A DNA stretch of 64,000 nt from Ursidibacter arcticus (GCF_009761375.1 NZ_LEKM01000221.1:34930-98929); one strand, 5' to 3'. Positions 25,871 through 36,119 are shown, counted from the first letter of the stretch. Program-made: numbers and translations. Notes: a model not told the origin generated them from the letters alone.

Positions 25871-27316
25871 TTACACCTTATCATCAAACTGCAAATAGAC
25901 GACTTGGGTTTGTAAATACTCTTCTAATCCGTGTTTACCATCAGCACCACCAATACCAGATTTACGCCAACCTGCATGATAACCTTGCATTGCTTCAAAA
26001 TTCTCACGATTAACGTAGGTTTCACCAAATTTTAAACGAGAAATAATTTTCATCGCCTTATTGATATTTTGTGTATAAACCGAAGATGTTAAGCCATATT
26101 CACAATCATTTGCGAGAACAATCACTTCATCAATGGTTTCAAATGTCGCAACAGGGATAACTGGGCCGAAGATTTCAGAACGCATAATCTCCATTGAATT
26201 ATCTACATTATCAATAATCGTTGGCTCAAAATAGTAGCCTGTTCCTTCCACAATGTTTCCACCAAGGACTAGTTTTCCGCCTTGTTGTAAAGAGCGTTCA
26301 ACTAATTCTTTTACTTTAACTAAGCCTTTCTCATTGACCAAAGGCCCCATATCAATATCTTGATTTTCTAACGGATTACCGTAACGAACTGCTTTCATTC
26401 TCTCTACTAATTTCTGAACAAAAGTTTCTTTAACACTACTGTGAACATAAATTCGTTCCGCACAGTTACAAACTTGCCCTGAATTAATAATACGAGAATT
26501 AACAACAGCAGTTGCTGCAAGATCTAAATCAGCATCATCAAGAATAATTGCTGGGGCTTTACCACCTAACTCTAAATTCACTTTTACAATATTTTTACTT
26601 GCAGCTTCCATTACTTTATGTCCTGCAAGTTGGCTACCTGTGAAAGATACCATTCCTACTTTCTCATTAGATGATAACTCTGGACCTACTTCATTGCCGA
26701 AACCTGTCACCACATTAAATACCCCTTTAGGTAAGCCAATTTCGTGAACAATTTCAGCAAATAAAATTGCATTATTCGGCGCATCTTCGCTTGGTTTTAT
26801 TACTATGGTATTACCTGTAACTAATGCTGGTGCGGTTTTACGCGCAATCAAAAAGAATGGAAAATTCCAAGGTAATATTCCTGTTGTTACACCAATAGCT
26901 TTTTTATATAAGAAAATGTGCTCATTAGGACGATCACTTTGAATAATTTCTCCTTCATAGCGTCTTGCCCATTCAGCCATATAATCCATATAGTCAGCCG
27001 TAAAATTCACTTCAACTAAAGATAGTGCTAACGTTTTACCCATTTCTTCAGAAATTGTCTTTGCGATCTCATCAGCTCGTGCTCGAATACCATTAGCAAT
27101 TAAACGTAGATATTTAGCTCTTTCTATGGCTGGTAAGCGCTCCCAAGATTCCTGAGCTTCATAAGCCGCATCAATTGCAATTTTGGCATCAATATCACTT
27201 GAACGAGGCACAAGAGAAATCACTGCTTCAGTTGCAGGGTTATATACTTCTAATGTGTGTCCGTGTGCGGCATCAGTAAATTTACCATTGATATACATTT
27301 GATAGGATTTAGCCAT
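25871..27316 (-). CDS. aldA: Lactaldehyde/glycolaldehyde-type aldehyde dehydrogenase
   Basis: 481 residues, E. coli AldA length, and much of the sequence follows it (for example FTADYMDYMAEWARRYEGEI and NFEAMQGYHAGWRKSGIGG). The catalytic cysteine is in NSGQVCNCAERIYV (near 284) and the general base glutamate in LELGGKAP (near 250). It oxidises L-lactaldehyde, glycolaldehyde and similar aldehydes with NAD+, feeding lactate or glycolate onward; lldD, also in the window, could take the lactate. A good CRP site lies about 140 bases upstream, so catabolite control is likely. GGAGTC precedes the ATG. Confidence 0.92.
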   Translation of the reverse strand: MAKSYQMYINGKFTDAAHGHTLEVYNPATEAVISLVPRSSDIDAKIAIDAAYEAQESWERLPAIERAKYLRLIANGIRARADEIAKTISEEMGKTLALSLVEVNFTADYMDYMAEWARRYEGEIIQSDRPNEHIFLYKKAIGVTTGILPWNFPFFLIARKTAPALVTGNTIVIKPSEDAPNNAILFAEIVHEIGLPKGVFNVVTGFGNEVGPELSSNEKVGMVSFTGSQLAGHKVMEAASKNIVKVNLELGGKAPAIILDDADLDLAATAVVNSRIINSGQVCNCAERIYVHSSVKETFVQKLVERMKAVRYGNPLENQDIDMGPLVNEKGLVKVKELVERSLQQGGKLVLGGNIVEGTGYYFEPTIIDNVDNSMEIMRSEIFGPVIPVATFETIDEVIVLANDCEYGLTSSVYTQNINKAMKIISRLKFGETYVNRENFEAMQGYHAGWRKSGIGGADGKHGLEEYLQTQVVYLQFDDKV

Positions 27317-27594
27317 AATAGACTCCTTGGTGTAAGTAATTATTCAAAAATATGATCATTTAATGTTGAAATGTCATAAAGGGTAGATATATTTTCGAAT
27401 AAAAAATCAACTCTTTAAATAAATTTGTGGTTTTTGTTGGAAAAATGTTAAATATTTGTGATTTTGCTCACAATTTTTATCTATTGAGAAGAAAATGAAT
27501 GCCCGATTTACTCAAATAATGTCAATAACGGTCATAATTTCAGGAATATAAGCGGTGGGTTTAGTAGAAAATTTTGCGAGTTAAAATGAAAATA
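27317..27594. other. Gene-free upstream region of aldA
   Basis: No coding frame of note. It contains the aldA promoter region, one CRP site (27454-27475) and an uptake-signal core AAGCGGTGGG near 27551. Very AT-rich. Confidence 0.6.
27454..27475 (-). promoter_or_regulatory. CRP site upstream of aldA
   Basis: TGTGA at 27457-27461 and TCACA at 27468-27472 are separated by six bases, a perfect CRP core, about 140 bases before aldA. Confidence 0.7.
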
Positions 27595-27626
27595 AAAAAC
27601 CCGATAACTTTCGCTATCGGGTTTTT
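27595..27626 (-). terminator. Terminator after rplL
   Basis: AACCCGATA and TATCGGGTT form a 9-bp stem with an 8-base loop, A-run on one side and T-run on the other, 36 bases past the rplL stop. Confidence 0.85.
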
Positions 27627-27661
27627 CTGAACCTTAAAGAAGGTAAAAGTATTATCAAAAA

Positions 27662-28030
27662 TTATTTGATATCTACTTTTGCACCAGCTTCTTCTAATTC
27701 TTTCTTAAGTGCTTCAGCTTCAGCTTTAGAGATACCCTCTTTTAATGCTGCTGGAGCAGATTCAACTAAGTCTTTAGCTTCTTTTAAGCCTAAGCCTGTT
27801 GCACCACGTACTGCTTTGATTACTGCTACTTTGTTAGCACCTGCTTCTGCAAGGATAACATCGAATTCAGTTTTCTCTTCAGCTGCTTCTGCTGGACCAG
27901 CTGCTACTGCAACTGCAGCCGCTGCTGCTGATACGCCAAATTTTTCTTCCATCGCTGCGATTAATTCAACGATTTCTGATACTGATTTAGAAGCAATCGC
28001 TTCGATAAGTTGTTCGTTAGTTAATGACAT
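27662..28030 (-). CDS. rplL: 50S ribosomal protein L7/L12
   Basis: 122 residues from ATG at 28030 ([14 protein letters not shown]; the upstream TTG codon is not needed). N-terminal dimer domain, an Ala-rich hinge ([19 protein letters not shown], about 38-56), and a C-terminal factor-binding domain ending [13 protein letters not shown]. The stalk protein that recruits translation GTPases, anchored on L10. Last gene of the rplK-A-J-L string, followed by a strong terminator. Confidence 0.97.
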   Translation of the reverse strand: MSLTNEQLIEAIASKSVSEIVELIAAMEEKFGVSAAAAAVAVAAGPAEAAEEKTEFDVILAEAGANKVAVIKAVRGATGLGLKEAKDLVESAPAALKEGISKAEAEALKKELEEAGAKVDIK

Positions 28031-28087
28031 AACAATCAATTCCTAAAGTAAATAAGTTAAACGAGTTAAGAATACGGCGGATAAAAA

Positions 28088-28579
28088 TTATGCCGCTTCT
28101 TGTAATTTGTCGCGTAATGCCGCAAGAGTGCGAACAAGTTTGCCTGCCGCAGCTTCTTTCATTGTGCCCATTAAACGTGCAATTGCTTCTTCGTAAGTTG
28201 GTAATGTTGCTAAGAATTCAACATCTTGCACTTTACCTTCAAAGGCTGCACCTTTAATTTCAAACTCTTTGTTTGCTTTTGCAAAGTCTTTGAACAAACG
28301 TGCTGCTGCACCTGGGTGTTCGTTAGAGAATGCAATAAGAGTTGGACCTGTAAACGTATCTGCTAAGCACTCAAATTCAGTGCCTTCAACCGCACGACGT
28401 AATAATGTATTACGAACAACACGCATTGAAACACCTGCTTCGCGAGCAGACTTACGTAATTCAGTCATTTTCTCTACTGTTACGCCACGAGAATCCGCAA
28501 CCACAGCAGAAAGGGCACCTCTGGCAGCTTCGTTTACTTCGGCAACAATTGCTTTTTTGTCTTGAAGATTTAATGCCAT
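28088..28579 (-). CDS. rplJ: 50S ribosomal protein L10
   Basis: 163 residues starting [18 protein letters not shown]10 binds 23S rRNA and carries the L7/L12 dimers through its C-terminal helix. The nine residues upstream in the same frame belong to the leader and are not translated in the family. The gene is preceded by a roughly 200-base structured leader that should bind L10-L12 and control rplJ and rplL translation. Confidence 0.97.
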   Translation of the reverse strand: MALNLQDKKAIVAEVNEAARGALSAVVADSRGVTVEKMTELRKSAREAGVSMRVVRNTLLRRAVEGTEFECLADTFTGPTLIAFSNEHPGAAARLFKDFAKANKEFEIKGAAFEGKVQDVEFLATLPTYEEAIARLMGTMKEAAAGKLVRTLAALRDKLQEAA

Positions 28580-28679
28580 TGGTTTAGCTCCTGATACACT
28601 CCACAAAAAACGTGGAATTTACAAAAAATCTCAAAAAAGTGACCGCTTGTCATAATTAGATTTTATCTAAGTTACAATA

Positions 28680-28860
28680 AGCAACGTTTTTGAGGCTAAG
28701 GTGTCCAGAAGCAGATTATTCTGTCTGTTCACCATCTACGTAGGGTTATTAAGAACCTAAGTTCACCTACGGTCTTGGATGGGGCTTGAAAGGCAAGCAC
28801 CATCAGATGACCTAAAAGGTCAAAACAGCCGTAGATTATAGAGATAATCTACGACCTTGT
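28680..28860 (-). promoter_or_regulatory. L10 leader of rplJ (ribosomal protein autoregulation)
   Basis: Structured stretch between rplA and rplJ with several paired segments. GTAGATTAT-AGAG-ATAATCTAC (28831-28852) is a perfect 9-bp hairpin, and further arms include GGTGCTTGCCTTTCAAGC-like and CCGTAGGTGAAC-like elements read on the minus strand. Position and general layout match the enterobacterial L10 leader. Confidence 0.7.
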
Positions 28861-28880
28861 AAAGATTGTTTTATCAACAA

Positions 28881-29570
28881 TTATAGTGAAGACTGATCAA
28901 CAGCAACACCAGCACCCATAGTTGTTGAGATGCTTACTTTCTTGATAAATACACCTTTCGCAGTTGTTGGTTTAGCTTTTGCTAAAGCCGCTAACAATGC
29001 GTTTAAGTTATCTTTTAATTGCTCTGGAGAGAAATCTGCTTTACCGATAGTTGTGTGGATAATACCATTTTTGTCATTACGGTAACGGATCTGACCAGAT
29101 TTAGCATTTTTAACTGCTTCAGCAACGTTTGGTGTTACAGTACCCACTTTCGGGTTTGGCATTAAACCGCGTGGGCCTAATACTTGACCTAATTGACCAA
29201 CAACACGCATTGCATCTGGAGAAGCGATAACAACATCAAAGTTCATTTCGCCTTTTTTGATCTGCTCAGCAAGATCTTCCATACCGACTAAGTCTGCACC
29301 AGCAGCTTTAGCCGCTTCAGCGTTAGCACCTTGTGTAAATACAGCAACACGAGCTGTACGACCTGTACCGTGTGGTAATACAGTTGCACCACGTACGTTT
29401 TGGTCTGATTTACGAGGATCGATACCTAAGTTAACAGCAACATCAACACTTTCAACGAATTTAGCTGTCGCGAATTGTTTTAATACTGCGATTGCTTCGT
29501 TGATTTCGTATGCTTTAGTAGAATCTACGCCAGCTTTGATTGCTTTCATTTTTTTAGTCAATTTAGCCAT
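28881..29570 (-). CDS. rplA: 50S ribosomal protein L1
   Basis: 229 residues, family length. Features [35 protein letters not shown], and [17 protein letters not shown], the L1 rRNA-binding signature. L1 forms the mobile stalk that helps release deacylated tRNA and in many bacteria represses its own operon. It starts 4 bases after the rplK stop; the two are co-transcribed. Confidence 0.98.
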   Translation of the reverse strand: MAKLTKKMKAIKAGVDSTKAYEINEAIAVLKQFATAKFVESVDVAVNLGIDPRKSDQNVRGATVLPHGTGRTARVAVFTQGANAEAAKAAGADLVGMEDLAEQIKKGEMNFDVVIASPDAMRVVGQLGQVLGPRGLMPNPKVGTVTPNVAEAVKNAKSGQIRYRNDKNGIIHTTIGKADFSPEQLKDNLNALLAALAKAKPTTAKGVFIKKVSISTTMGAGVAVDQSSL

Positions 29571-29574
29571 CGTA

Positions 29575-30003
29575 TTATTCCTCCACCACTAAGCCCATTG
29601 AACGTGCAGTACCTTCAATAGATTTCATCTTAGTTTCAATTGTTGCACCAGTCATATCAGCTGCTTTAGTTTCAGCGATTTGGCGGATTTGTTCTTTAGT
29701 TACTTTACCTACTTTATCTTTATTTGGTTTTGCAGAACCAGATTTAAGACCCGCAGCTTTTTTCAATAATACTGCTGCTGGTGGAGTTTTAGTAACGAAA
29801 GTGAAAGAACGGTCTGCATACACAGTGATAACAACTGGAATTGGTAAACCTTTTTCTAAGCTCTCAGTACGAGCGTTGAATGCTTTACAGAATTCCATAA
29901 TGTTCACACCTTGTTGACCTAATGCTGGACCAACTGGTGGTGATGGGTTAGCCATACCCGCTGCAACTTGCAACTTAACGTAGGCTTGTACTTTTTTTGC
30001 CAT
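29575..30003 (-). CDS. rplK: 50S ribosomal protein L11
   Basis: 142 residues. [34 protein letters not shown] start and the signature phrase around [16 protein letters not shown]11 sits at the GTPase-associated centre and is needed for RelA activation. GAGGAAGC precedes the ATG. Usually follows secE-nusG; here the upstream neighbours are two unrelated genes and a terminator, so the rplK promoter must lie in the roughly 75 bases after that terminator or transcription must read through. Confidence 0.98.
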   Translation of the reverse strand: MAKKVQAYVKLQVAAGMANPSPPVGPALGQQGVNIMEFCKAFNARTESLEKGLPIPVVITVYADRSFTFVTKTPPAAVLLKKAAGLKSGSAKPNKDKVGKVTKEQIRQIAETKAADMTGATIETKMKSIEGTARSMGLVVEE

Positions 30004-30077
30004 TTTTAGCTTCCTCTGAAATGGGTAATAACGCTATTGCTAGCTCCCCTATGAATTAAATGCACTAAGTGCTACAC

Positions 30078-30107
30078 AAAAAATACGAGCTAGCAATACT
30101 AGCTCGT
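30078..30107 (-). terminator. Terminator upstream of rplK
   Basis: On the minus strand ACGAGCTAG, loop TATTG, CTAGCTCGT is followed by ATTTTTTG. It closes the transcript of the 30169-30555 gene. Its second arm can also pair with GAGCTAGCAAT at 30046-30036 (see findings). Confidence 0.75.
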
Positions 30108-30168
30108 AAATTAGGGAGGGAAGTGTACAGAATTCGTGATCGTTTTTCAAGCTATTTGCATAGAGAAA

Positions 30169-30555
30169 TTAAAAACGATCACATACAATTCTTGCTAATT
30201 CTTTATTTCCCTTAAATACAGTAACAGAGCCTTCCTGCTCGTGCTCTTCGGTCATTCTATTTACAGCACTATAAACTGTATAATAGAATTCCCCATTTTT
30301 TAAATTGTACTCTTCCCAATACCAAGCTCCTACTCCATTCCATTTTTCAGAACGTTTTTCAACTTCTTTTATTGAATTTTTAAACACGAGTTCAGGTTTA
30401 CCTGGTTTGCCGAAGCTGTATTCATAATAACCATTACTTTCTAATATTGCGATTTGTTTACCGTTCTTCGCAAAACAAGAAAATACAATCGTATCATTTG
30501 CTATTACAGTGTTAGTTGCCATTCCTAATGTAGCTAAGAATATACATTTTTTCAT
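30169..30555 (-). CDS. Small secreted protein of unknown function
   Basis: 128 residues with a signal peptide (MKKCIFLATLGMATNTVIA, cleavage near residue 19). The mature part is about 109 residues, rich in Glu, Lys and aromatic residues, with two cysteines, one near each end (FSCFAK and RIVCDRF), which may form a disulfide in the periplasm. I recognise no family. It is a single gene between a DUF6892-like gene and a terminator that separates it from rplK. Its place next to a ribosomal protein operon is not conserved in well-known relatives, so it may be a lineage-specific insertion. Confidence 0.75.
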   Translation of the reverse strand: MKKCIFLATLGMATNTVIANDTIVFSCFAKNGKQIAILESNGYYEYSFGKPGKPELVFKNSIKEVEKRSEKWNGVGAWYWEEYNLKNGEFYYTVYSAVNRMTEEHEQEGSVTVFKGNKELARIVCDRF

Positions 30556-30638
30556 ATCATTACTTCTCTCAATTTATTTTAACCTTTTGATATTTGCAAA
30601 GAATTTCCTAAATGTATCCGCTTATTTATCTTCCCTTG

Positions 30639-31520
30639 TCATATAGAAACCAAATTACCCTCTTTATATAGCTTAATCCCTCGCTCTTTTATTGCCTGTA
30701 AAAAACTCTCCGGTAAAGTCATTTCTTCCTGAGTTGAATTACGAATATGAATTTCCTTTAATTTAGGTAATAGATCTAAATCAAGGCTGGCTTCTTCACC
30801 AATCGGAATGTATTTTCCTGTTTTATACTTCATAAAGGCAAAACTTAATATATCCGACGGAATAATAACCTTATAATACAGACTTGCCCTACAATCCAAT
30901 TCCAATTTATACATTTGATTGAGCAAACATTGTGGGATATCTAAGTTCTGCAAGTATTCTCCACCTGCAATTGTTGCACCGTAAAATAAAGGATAAATCA
31001 ACTCCGTTGTACACTCTTCAGCAAACGTATCGACATCAAATTTAGGTCTTAGAACATTATCTCTATACATCAATTGATTGATGACTGCGAACTTAAATCC
31101 TACATCATTAAATATCACGCTTGGCTTTTGATCCACGTTATAAATCGGGTTACGTTGTCTTTGTTTAATTCGCTCCACTTCTGAAAGAATGTAGTGCAAT
31201 TTGGGACTGCTAGGTTCATTTGGTAATTTTTCTGCAATTAACGCTAAACACTTCACACTTTTTTCATAACGAAGAGTTAATCCATAAATATTAATCCAAC
31301 TATCTGCGGCAATAAACTCCCAACCATCCATTCCTTCAAATAATGAAATCGATACAGCAACTAAATCAGCTCGTTCTTCTGCTGACCAATTGTCTAATGA
31401 ATCAAGAGCTATCTTTAACTCCTGATAAAAATCAGCTTTCTCAAACACAATCGACTCTCGACTTGCAATTTTTTCAATTAACGATTTTGCTGATGATTTT
31501 TTGAAAAATTCAAAGAACAT
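30639..31520 (-). CDS. Hypothetical protein, DUF6892-like
   Basis: 293 residues, no signal peptide or membrane helix. The middle phrase VIFNDVGFKFAVINQLMY followed by LRPKFDVDTFAEE (about 134-168) resembles the DUF6892 domain, which I know mainly from uncharacterised proteins, some near polymorphic toxins. The end has a leucine-rich flavour (LDLDLLPKLKEIHIRN). No toxin gene is adjacent, so an immunity role is only a guess. Same strand as the secreted protein, 83 bases upstream of it. Confidence 0.7.
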   Translation of the reverse strand: MFFEFFKKSSAKSLIEKIASRESIVFEKADFYQELKIALDSLDNWSAEERADLVAVSISLFEGMDGWEFIAADSWINIYGLTLRYEKSVKCLALIAEKLPNEPSSPKLHYILSEVERIKQRQRNPIYNVDQKPSVIFNDVGFKFAVINQLMYRDNVLRPKFDVDTFAEECTTELIYPLFYGATIAGGEYLQNLDIPQCLLNQMYKLELDCRASLYYKVIIPSDILSFAFMKYKTGKYIPIGEEASLDLDLLPKLKEIHIRNSTQEEMTLPESFLQAIKERGIKLYKEGNLVSI

Positions 31521-31601
31521 ATTATTTCCTCTTTTGTTGAATTGGTATGAAGTATATTCAGTGATGCGACAAATTGTATCGCAACAAATAAAAATCTAAT
31601 T

Positions 31602-31622
31602 TGTAGAAGATCAAACCTAACA
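31602..31622 (+). repeat. Short dispersed repeat, copy 3
   Basis: The first 19 bases match the core GTAGAAGATYAAACCTAA closely, in the gap before rbsR. The right arm of the palindrome is absent. Confidence 0.55.
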
Positions 31623-31729
31623 TCATTTTGCATACCATTATTGCACAAAAAGAAATCTAGAACTCGAGCAAAATTCTTTGCTATCATAGGTAAATCTAAT
31701 CTTAAGATAAAATGATACTAGGATTTTCT

Positions 31730-32719
31730 ATGGCAACAATGAAGGATATTGCACGAATTGCGGGGGTATCGCTTTCCACCGTCTCACACGTTGTCAATCG
31801 TTCTCGTTTTGTAAGTGAAGAAATCACACAGCGTGTACAGAAAGTGATTGATGAATTGCATTATAAGCCCTCCCTTGTCGCCCGTAGTCTGAAAGTAAAA
31901 GAAACCAATACGATAGGAATGATTGTAACTGCAAGCAATAATCCTTTCTTTGCTGAAGTTGTTCGCCACGTTGAGCGTTACTGCGAACGACACAATTATC
32001 ATCTTATTTTGGTCAATACGGAAGCTAACCATCAAAGTTTACAGAAACACTTAGAACGCCTGTTATTAAAACAAGTTGATGGGTTATTGCTGATGTGTGC
32101 CGAGCCACAGGATATCAATGCTGAATTTCTTACCGAAATTCACTTACCTATGGTGGTTATTGATTGGTGGCAACAGTCTTTAAAAGCTGATATTGTTCAC
32201 GAAAATTCAGAACTTGGCGGTTATCTTGCAACAAAAGCACTTATTGATGCAGGTTATACTGATATTGCGGTGATCACTGGAGAATCATCAAAACCTTTAA
32301 CGGTTAATCGTTTACAAGGTTATAAGCGGGCAATTTCAGAATATCATTTACAATATCGCCCCGAATGGATTATCGAAAGCCATTTCCATTTTGAAGGTGG
32401 AATTGAGGCAACTCAGCAATTATTGGCTTTACCTCAACGTCCAAATGCAATTTTTGCAATGAGTGATAGTATTGCAATTGGGGTTTATCAAGCACTTTGG
32501 CAAGCGGGATTACAGATCCCACAAGATGTTGCAGTGATTGGCTATGACAACATTGAATTAGCTCAGTATTTATCGCCACCACTTTCTACAATTCATCAAC
32601 CGAAAGCTCGTTTAGCCAAAAATGCGGTTGAACAATTAGTGAAACGTATCAGAGATCCCAAAATTCCATTAAATATTGTACAACTCACTCCAGAATTGAT
32701 TAAAAGAAACTCTTTTTAA
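31730..32719 (+). CDS. rbsR: Ribose operon repressor, LacI family
   Basis: 329 residues from ATG 31730 (MATMKDIARIAGVSLSTVSH, the RbsR start and HTH). The sugar-binding domain follows with TIGMIVTASNNPFF and VIGYDNIELAQYLSPPLSTI. It should bind ribose and leave its operator, which is visible as the palindrome at 34081 before rbsD. In E. coli rbsR follows rbsK; here it lies upstream, separated from rbsD by lldD. Downstream is an AT-only palindrome (32715-32741) over the stop. Confidence 0.92.
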   Translation: MATMKDIARIAGVSLSTVSHVVNRSRFVSEEITQRVQKVIDELHYKPSLVARSLKVKETNTIGMIVTASNNPFFAEVVRHVERYCERHNYHLILVNTEANHQSLQKHLERLLLKQVDGLLLMCAEPQDINAEFLTEIHLPMVVIDWWQQSLKADIVHENSELGGYLATKALIDAGYTDIAVITGESSKPLTVNRLQGYKRAISEYHLQYRPEWIIESHFHFEGGIEATQQLLALPQRPNAIFAMSDSIAIGVYQALWQAGLQIPQDVAVIGYDNIELAQYLSPPLSTIHQPKARLAKNAVEQLVKRIRDPKIPLNIVQLTPELIKRNSF

Positions 32720-32798
32720 ATAAAAATCATTTTTATTTAAATAAATAATGTTAAAATAGTGTTTCAAATTTCCATTAAGAGAAGTATGAGGCTACTAT

Positions 32799-33944
32799 AT
32801 GATTATTGCATCAGCAAAAGATTATCAACGAGCGGCTCGCCGCCGTGTTCCCCCGTTTATGTTCCATTATGCCGATGGTGGCTCTTATAGCGAACAGACC
32901 CTTAAACGCAATGTAACGGATTTGGAAAATATTGCATTAAGGCAACGTGTATTGAAAGATATGTCGCAACTGGATACTGAGATTGAGCTATTCGGTGAAA
33001 AACTCTCAATGCCTGTTGCCCTTGCACCTGTCGGTGCTTGTGGAATGTACGCTCGTCGTGGAGAAGTGCAAGCAGCAAAAGCAGCTGACAACAAAGGTAT
33101 TCCCTTCACACTTTCGACGGTTTCAATTTGTCCAATTGAAGAAGTCGCTCCAGCCATTAACCGCCCAATGTGGTTTCAGCTCTATGTATTAAAAGATCGT
33201 GGCTTTATGAAATACGCCCTAGAGCGAGCAAAAGCCGCAGGTTGCTCAACGTTGGTCTTTACTGTCGATATGCCAACACCAGGTGCAAGATACCGCGATA
33301 TGCACTCAGGTATGAGTGGTCCTTATAAAGAAATTCGTCGTGTACTACAATCTATGATACATCCATTCTGGGCTTGGGACGTTGGTGTAAAAGGTAAACC
33401 ACATACTTTAGGCAATGTTTCAAACTATATGGGAAAACAGATCGGTTTAGATGATTATATTGGTTGGCTTACCGCAAATTTTGATCCTTCTATTTCTTGG
33501 AAAGATTTGGAGTGGATCCGTGAATTTTGGGACGGTCCAATGGTTATCAAAGGGATTTTAGATCCTGAAGATGCAAAAGATGCCGTTCGTTTCGGTGCAG
33601 ATGGTATCGTAGTATCAAATCACGGCGGACGTCAGCTAGATGGTGTTCTATCGAGTGCCAAAGCATTACCATCAATTGCTGATGCAGTTAAAGGTGATAT
33701 TAAAATTTTAGCTGATTCTGGTATTCGTAACGGCTTAGATGTGGTCAGAATGATTGCATTAGGTGCTGATGCTTGTATGTTAGGGCGTGCATTTGTATAT
33801 GCTCTTGGTGCAGCTGGGCAAGCAGGCGTAGAAAATATGCTCGATATTTTCAAAAAAGAAATGCGTGTCGCAATGACTTTAACCAGCAATCAAAGCATTA
33901 AGGATATTACTTCAGATGCGTTGGTTGATTTGAGTAAACTCTAA
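32799..33944 (+). CDS. lldD: L-lactate dehydrogenase, FMN-dependent, quinone-linked
   Basis: 381 residues. Begins [20 protein letters not shown]; the alpha-hydroxy-acid oxidase active site [11 protein letters not shown] (about 271-281) supplies the catalytic His and substrate-binding Arg; FMN-binding parts include [17 protein letters not shown] and [16 protein letters not shown]. It oxidises L-lactate to pyruvate on the inner face of the membrane and passes electrons to quinone. No lldR or lldP is adjacent. It sits between rbsR and rbsD, 79 bases after rbsR, and probably has its own promoter in that gap. Confidence 0.95.
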   Translation: MIIASAKDYQRAARRRVPPFMFHYADGGSYSEQTLKRNVTDLENIALRQRVLKDMSQLDTEIELFGEKLSMPVALAPVGACGMYARRGEVQAAKAADNKGIPFTLSTVSICPIEEVAPAINRPMWFQLYVLKDRGFMKYALERAKAAGCSTLVFTVDMPTPGARYRDMHSGMSGPYKEIRRVLQSMIHPFWAWDVGVKGKPHTLGNVSNYMGKQIGLDDYIGWLTANFDPSISWKDLEWIREFWDGPMVIKGILDPEDAKDAVRFGADGIVVSNHGGRQLDGVLSSAKALPSIADAVKGDIKILADSGIRNGLDVVRMIALGADACMLGRAFVYALGAAGQAGVENMLDIFKKEMRVAMTLTSNQSIKDITSDALVDLSKL

Positions 33945-34080
33945 TCTATTTTCATTTCTCTTATATTAGGCAACACTCTTTTTAACAAATGTGTTGCCAT
34001 AATTTTTTGAACCACTTCACACTTTTCATAAAATCTATTTGTTTTTCTAAATTAAATTGCCTACCCTTTAGTTCATTGTT

Positions 34081-34096
34081 ATCGAAACGTTTCGAT
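34081..34096. promoter_or_regulatory. RbsR operator
   Basis: ATCGAAACGTTTCGAT is a perfect 16-bp palindrome about 78 bases before rbsD and matches the core CGAAACGTTTCG of the E. coli RbsR site. Confidence 0.85.
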
Positions 34097-34173
34097 GAAG
34101 GTTTTAAGTGTAATTTAATGTGAAATTGAATTGGTATTAGAACTATTTTTATCGAAGGTTAAAGGCGGTTTAT

Positions 34174-34593
34174 ATGAAAAAAACAACAATCTTAAATGCT
34201 CAACTTTCACAGGTGATAGCCACAATGGGACATACCGATGGCTTAACGATTTGTGATGCAGGTTTACCTATTCCCAGTGAGCAACAGTGTGTCGATTTAG
34301 CCTTAACGAAAGGTGTGCCTGATTTCTTATCCACATTAGAAGTGGTTTTATCTGAATTATTTGTGGAAAAAGTACTGCTTGCAGAAGAAATTAAGCATCA
34401 TAATCCACAAATAGAACAACAAGTACTCTCTATTTTAGGAAAAATAGAAGAAAGCCAGCAGAAAAAGATTAGTGTGGAATATGTTCCCCATTCAGAATTT
34501 AAGTATCAAAGTAATCAAGCAAAAGCGGTGGTAAGAACTGGAGAATGCTCACCTTACGCTAATGTTATTCTCTATTCGGGCGTACCTTTTTAG
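34174..34593 (+). CDS. rbsD: D-ribose pyranase
   Basis: 139 residues. [20 protein letters not shown] and [13 protein letters not shown] contain the family's catalytic His and Asp. RbsD speeds the conversion of beta-ribopyranose to ribofuranose, the form RbsK uses. First gene of rbsDACBK; rbsA begins 8 bases after it. Under the RbsR operator upstream. Confidence 0.96.
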   Translation: MKKTTILNAQLSQVIATMGHTDGLTICDAGLPIPSEQQCVDLALTKGVPDFLSTLEVVLSELFVEKVLLAEEIKHHNPQIEQQVLSILGKIEESQQKKISVEYVPHSEFKYQSNQAKAVVRTGECSPYANVILYSGVPF

Positions 34594-34601
34594 GAGAGCT
34601 T

Positions 34602-36089
34602 ATGGAAACCTTACTTCACATTAGTGGTGTTGATAAAGCCTTCCCTGGCGTACAAGCGTTAAAAAACGCTTGCTTAAATGTGTATGCAGGTAAAGCAATG
34701 GCTTTGATGGGGGAAAATGGGGCAGGCAAATCAACGCTGATGAAAATTCTGACAGGGATTTACCATCGTGATGCGGGTACTATTGAATATCTTGGTCAAA
34801 AAGTAACGTTTGCCAACCCCAAAGCATCGCAAGAGGCAGGAATTAGTATTATTCACCAAGAGCTAAATATTTTGGGTAATTTATCCATTGCAGAAAATAT
34901 TTTCCTTGGGCGAGAATTTGTGAACGCTTGGGGCGGAATTGATTGGCGTAAAATGTATCAAGAATCTGACCGCTTGTTAGCTCGTTTAGGTGTTAGTCAT
35001 TCCAGTCGTTTACCTGCCAGCGAACTGTCGATAGGTGAACGCCAAATGGTAGAAATTGCGAAAGCACTAAGTTTTGAATCCAAAGTGATTGTAATGGACG
35101 AGCCAACCGATGCACTGACCGATACTGAAACTGAAGCACTCTTTGCGGTTATTCGTGAACTCAAAGCAGAAGGACGTGGCATCGTTTACATTTCACACCG
35201 TTTACAAGAAATTTTCCAAATTTGTGATGACGTTACCGTTTTGCGAGATGGGCAGTTTATTGGAGAGCGAGCAGTCGCTGATCTTAACGAAGATCTGCTG
35301 ATTGAAATGATGGTTGGGCGGAAATTAGAAGATCAATATCCACATATTGATGTACCACAAGGTACGCTTCGTCTGTCGGTTGAGAACTTGACAGGAAGTG
35401 GGGTCGATAATGTGAGCTTTAACCTGAAAAGCGGTGAGATTTTGGGTATTTCTGGCTTAATGGGAGCAGGACGCACAGAGTTGATGAAGGTTCTCTACGG
35501 GGCATTACCTCGCACTGCAGGTAGTATCTATTTAGATGGAAAACCGATTATCAACCGAACCGCACAAGATGGGTTAAAGAATGGCATTGTCTATATTTCA
35601 GAAGATCGTAAAGGCGATGGCTTAGTTCTCGGTATGTCGGTGAAAGAAAATATGTCGCTGACAGCATTAGATTATCTTTCCCACTTAGGCAGAATTGATA
35701 AAGCCAAAGAGTTAATGACTGTCGTTGATTTTATCGATCTCTTTAATATCAAAACACCAAGCCCTGATAAGATTATTGGTGAATTATCAGGGGGAAATCA
35801 GCAGAAAGTGGCGATTGCCAAGGGGTTGATGACACGCCCCAATGTCTTAATTTTAGATGAGCCAACTCGAGGCGTTGATGTTGGTGCCAAAAAAGAGATC
35901 TACCAACTCATCAATAAATTTAAAGCAGAAGGGCTTAGCATTATCTTGGTTTCTTCGGATATGCCAGAAGTGTTAGGAATGTCTGACCGCATTCTTGTAA
36001 TGAAATCAGGCAAAATTACTGGTGAATTTAGCCGAGAAGACGCGACTCAAGAAAAACTACTCGCCGCTGCCATTGGTAAATCACACTAA
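34602..36089 (+). CDS. rbsA: Ribose ABC transporter ATP-binding protein
   Basis: 495 residues with two ABC domains. First: Walker [10 protein letters not shown] (about 37-45), signature LSIGERQ, Walker [12 protein letters not shown]. Second: degenerate Walker [10 protein letters not shown] (about 287-295) with LSGGNQQ and [10 protein letters not shown], as usual for the RbsA/MglA group. It drives ribose import with RbsC and RbsB. GGAGAGCTT precedes the ATG. In several Pasteurellaceae the same transporter also takes up AI-2. Confidence 0.96.
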   Translation: METLLHISGVDKAFPGVQALKNACLNVYAGKAMALMGENGAGKSTLMKILTGIYHRDAGTIEYLGQKVTFANPKASQEAGISIIHQELNILGNLSIAENIFLGREFVNAWGGIDWRKMYQESDRLLARLGVSHSSRLPASELSIGERQMVEIAKALSFESKVIVMDEPTDALTDTETEALFAVIRELKAEGRGIVYISHRLQEIFQICDDVTVLRDGQFIGERAVADLNEDLLIEMMVGRKLEDQYPHIDVPQGTLRLSVENLTGSGVDNVSFNLKSGEILGISGLMGAGRTELMKVLYGALPRTAGSIYLDGKPIINRTAQDGLKNGIVYISEDRKGDGLVLGMSVKENMSLTALDYLSHLGRIDKAKELMTVVDFIDLFNIKTPSPDKIIGELSGGNQQKVAIAKGLMTRPNVLILDEPTRGVDVGAKKEIYQLINKFKAEGLSIILVSSDMPEVLGMSDRILVMKSGKITGEFSREDATQEKLLAAAIGKSH

Positions 36090-36119
36090 CAAGCGGTTAT
36101 TTTTAGCGAGAAATTTACA

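Noticed and set aside
27666..29592. Open frames opposite rplL, rplJ and rplA
   Set aside because: Codon-bias shadows of highly expressed ribosomal genes.
32715..32741. AT-only palindrome over the rbsR stop
   Set aside because: A perfect 13-bp dyad, but with no G/C pair it would make a weak hairpin, and such runs occur by chance in AT-rich DNA; not called a terminator.
34000..34060. CRP-like site before rbsD
   Set aside because: TTCACA occurs but no TGTGA half at the right distance.
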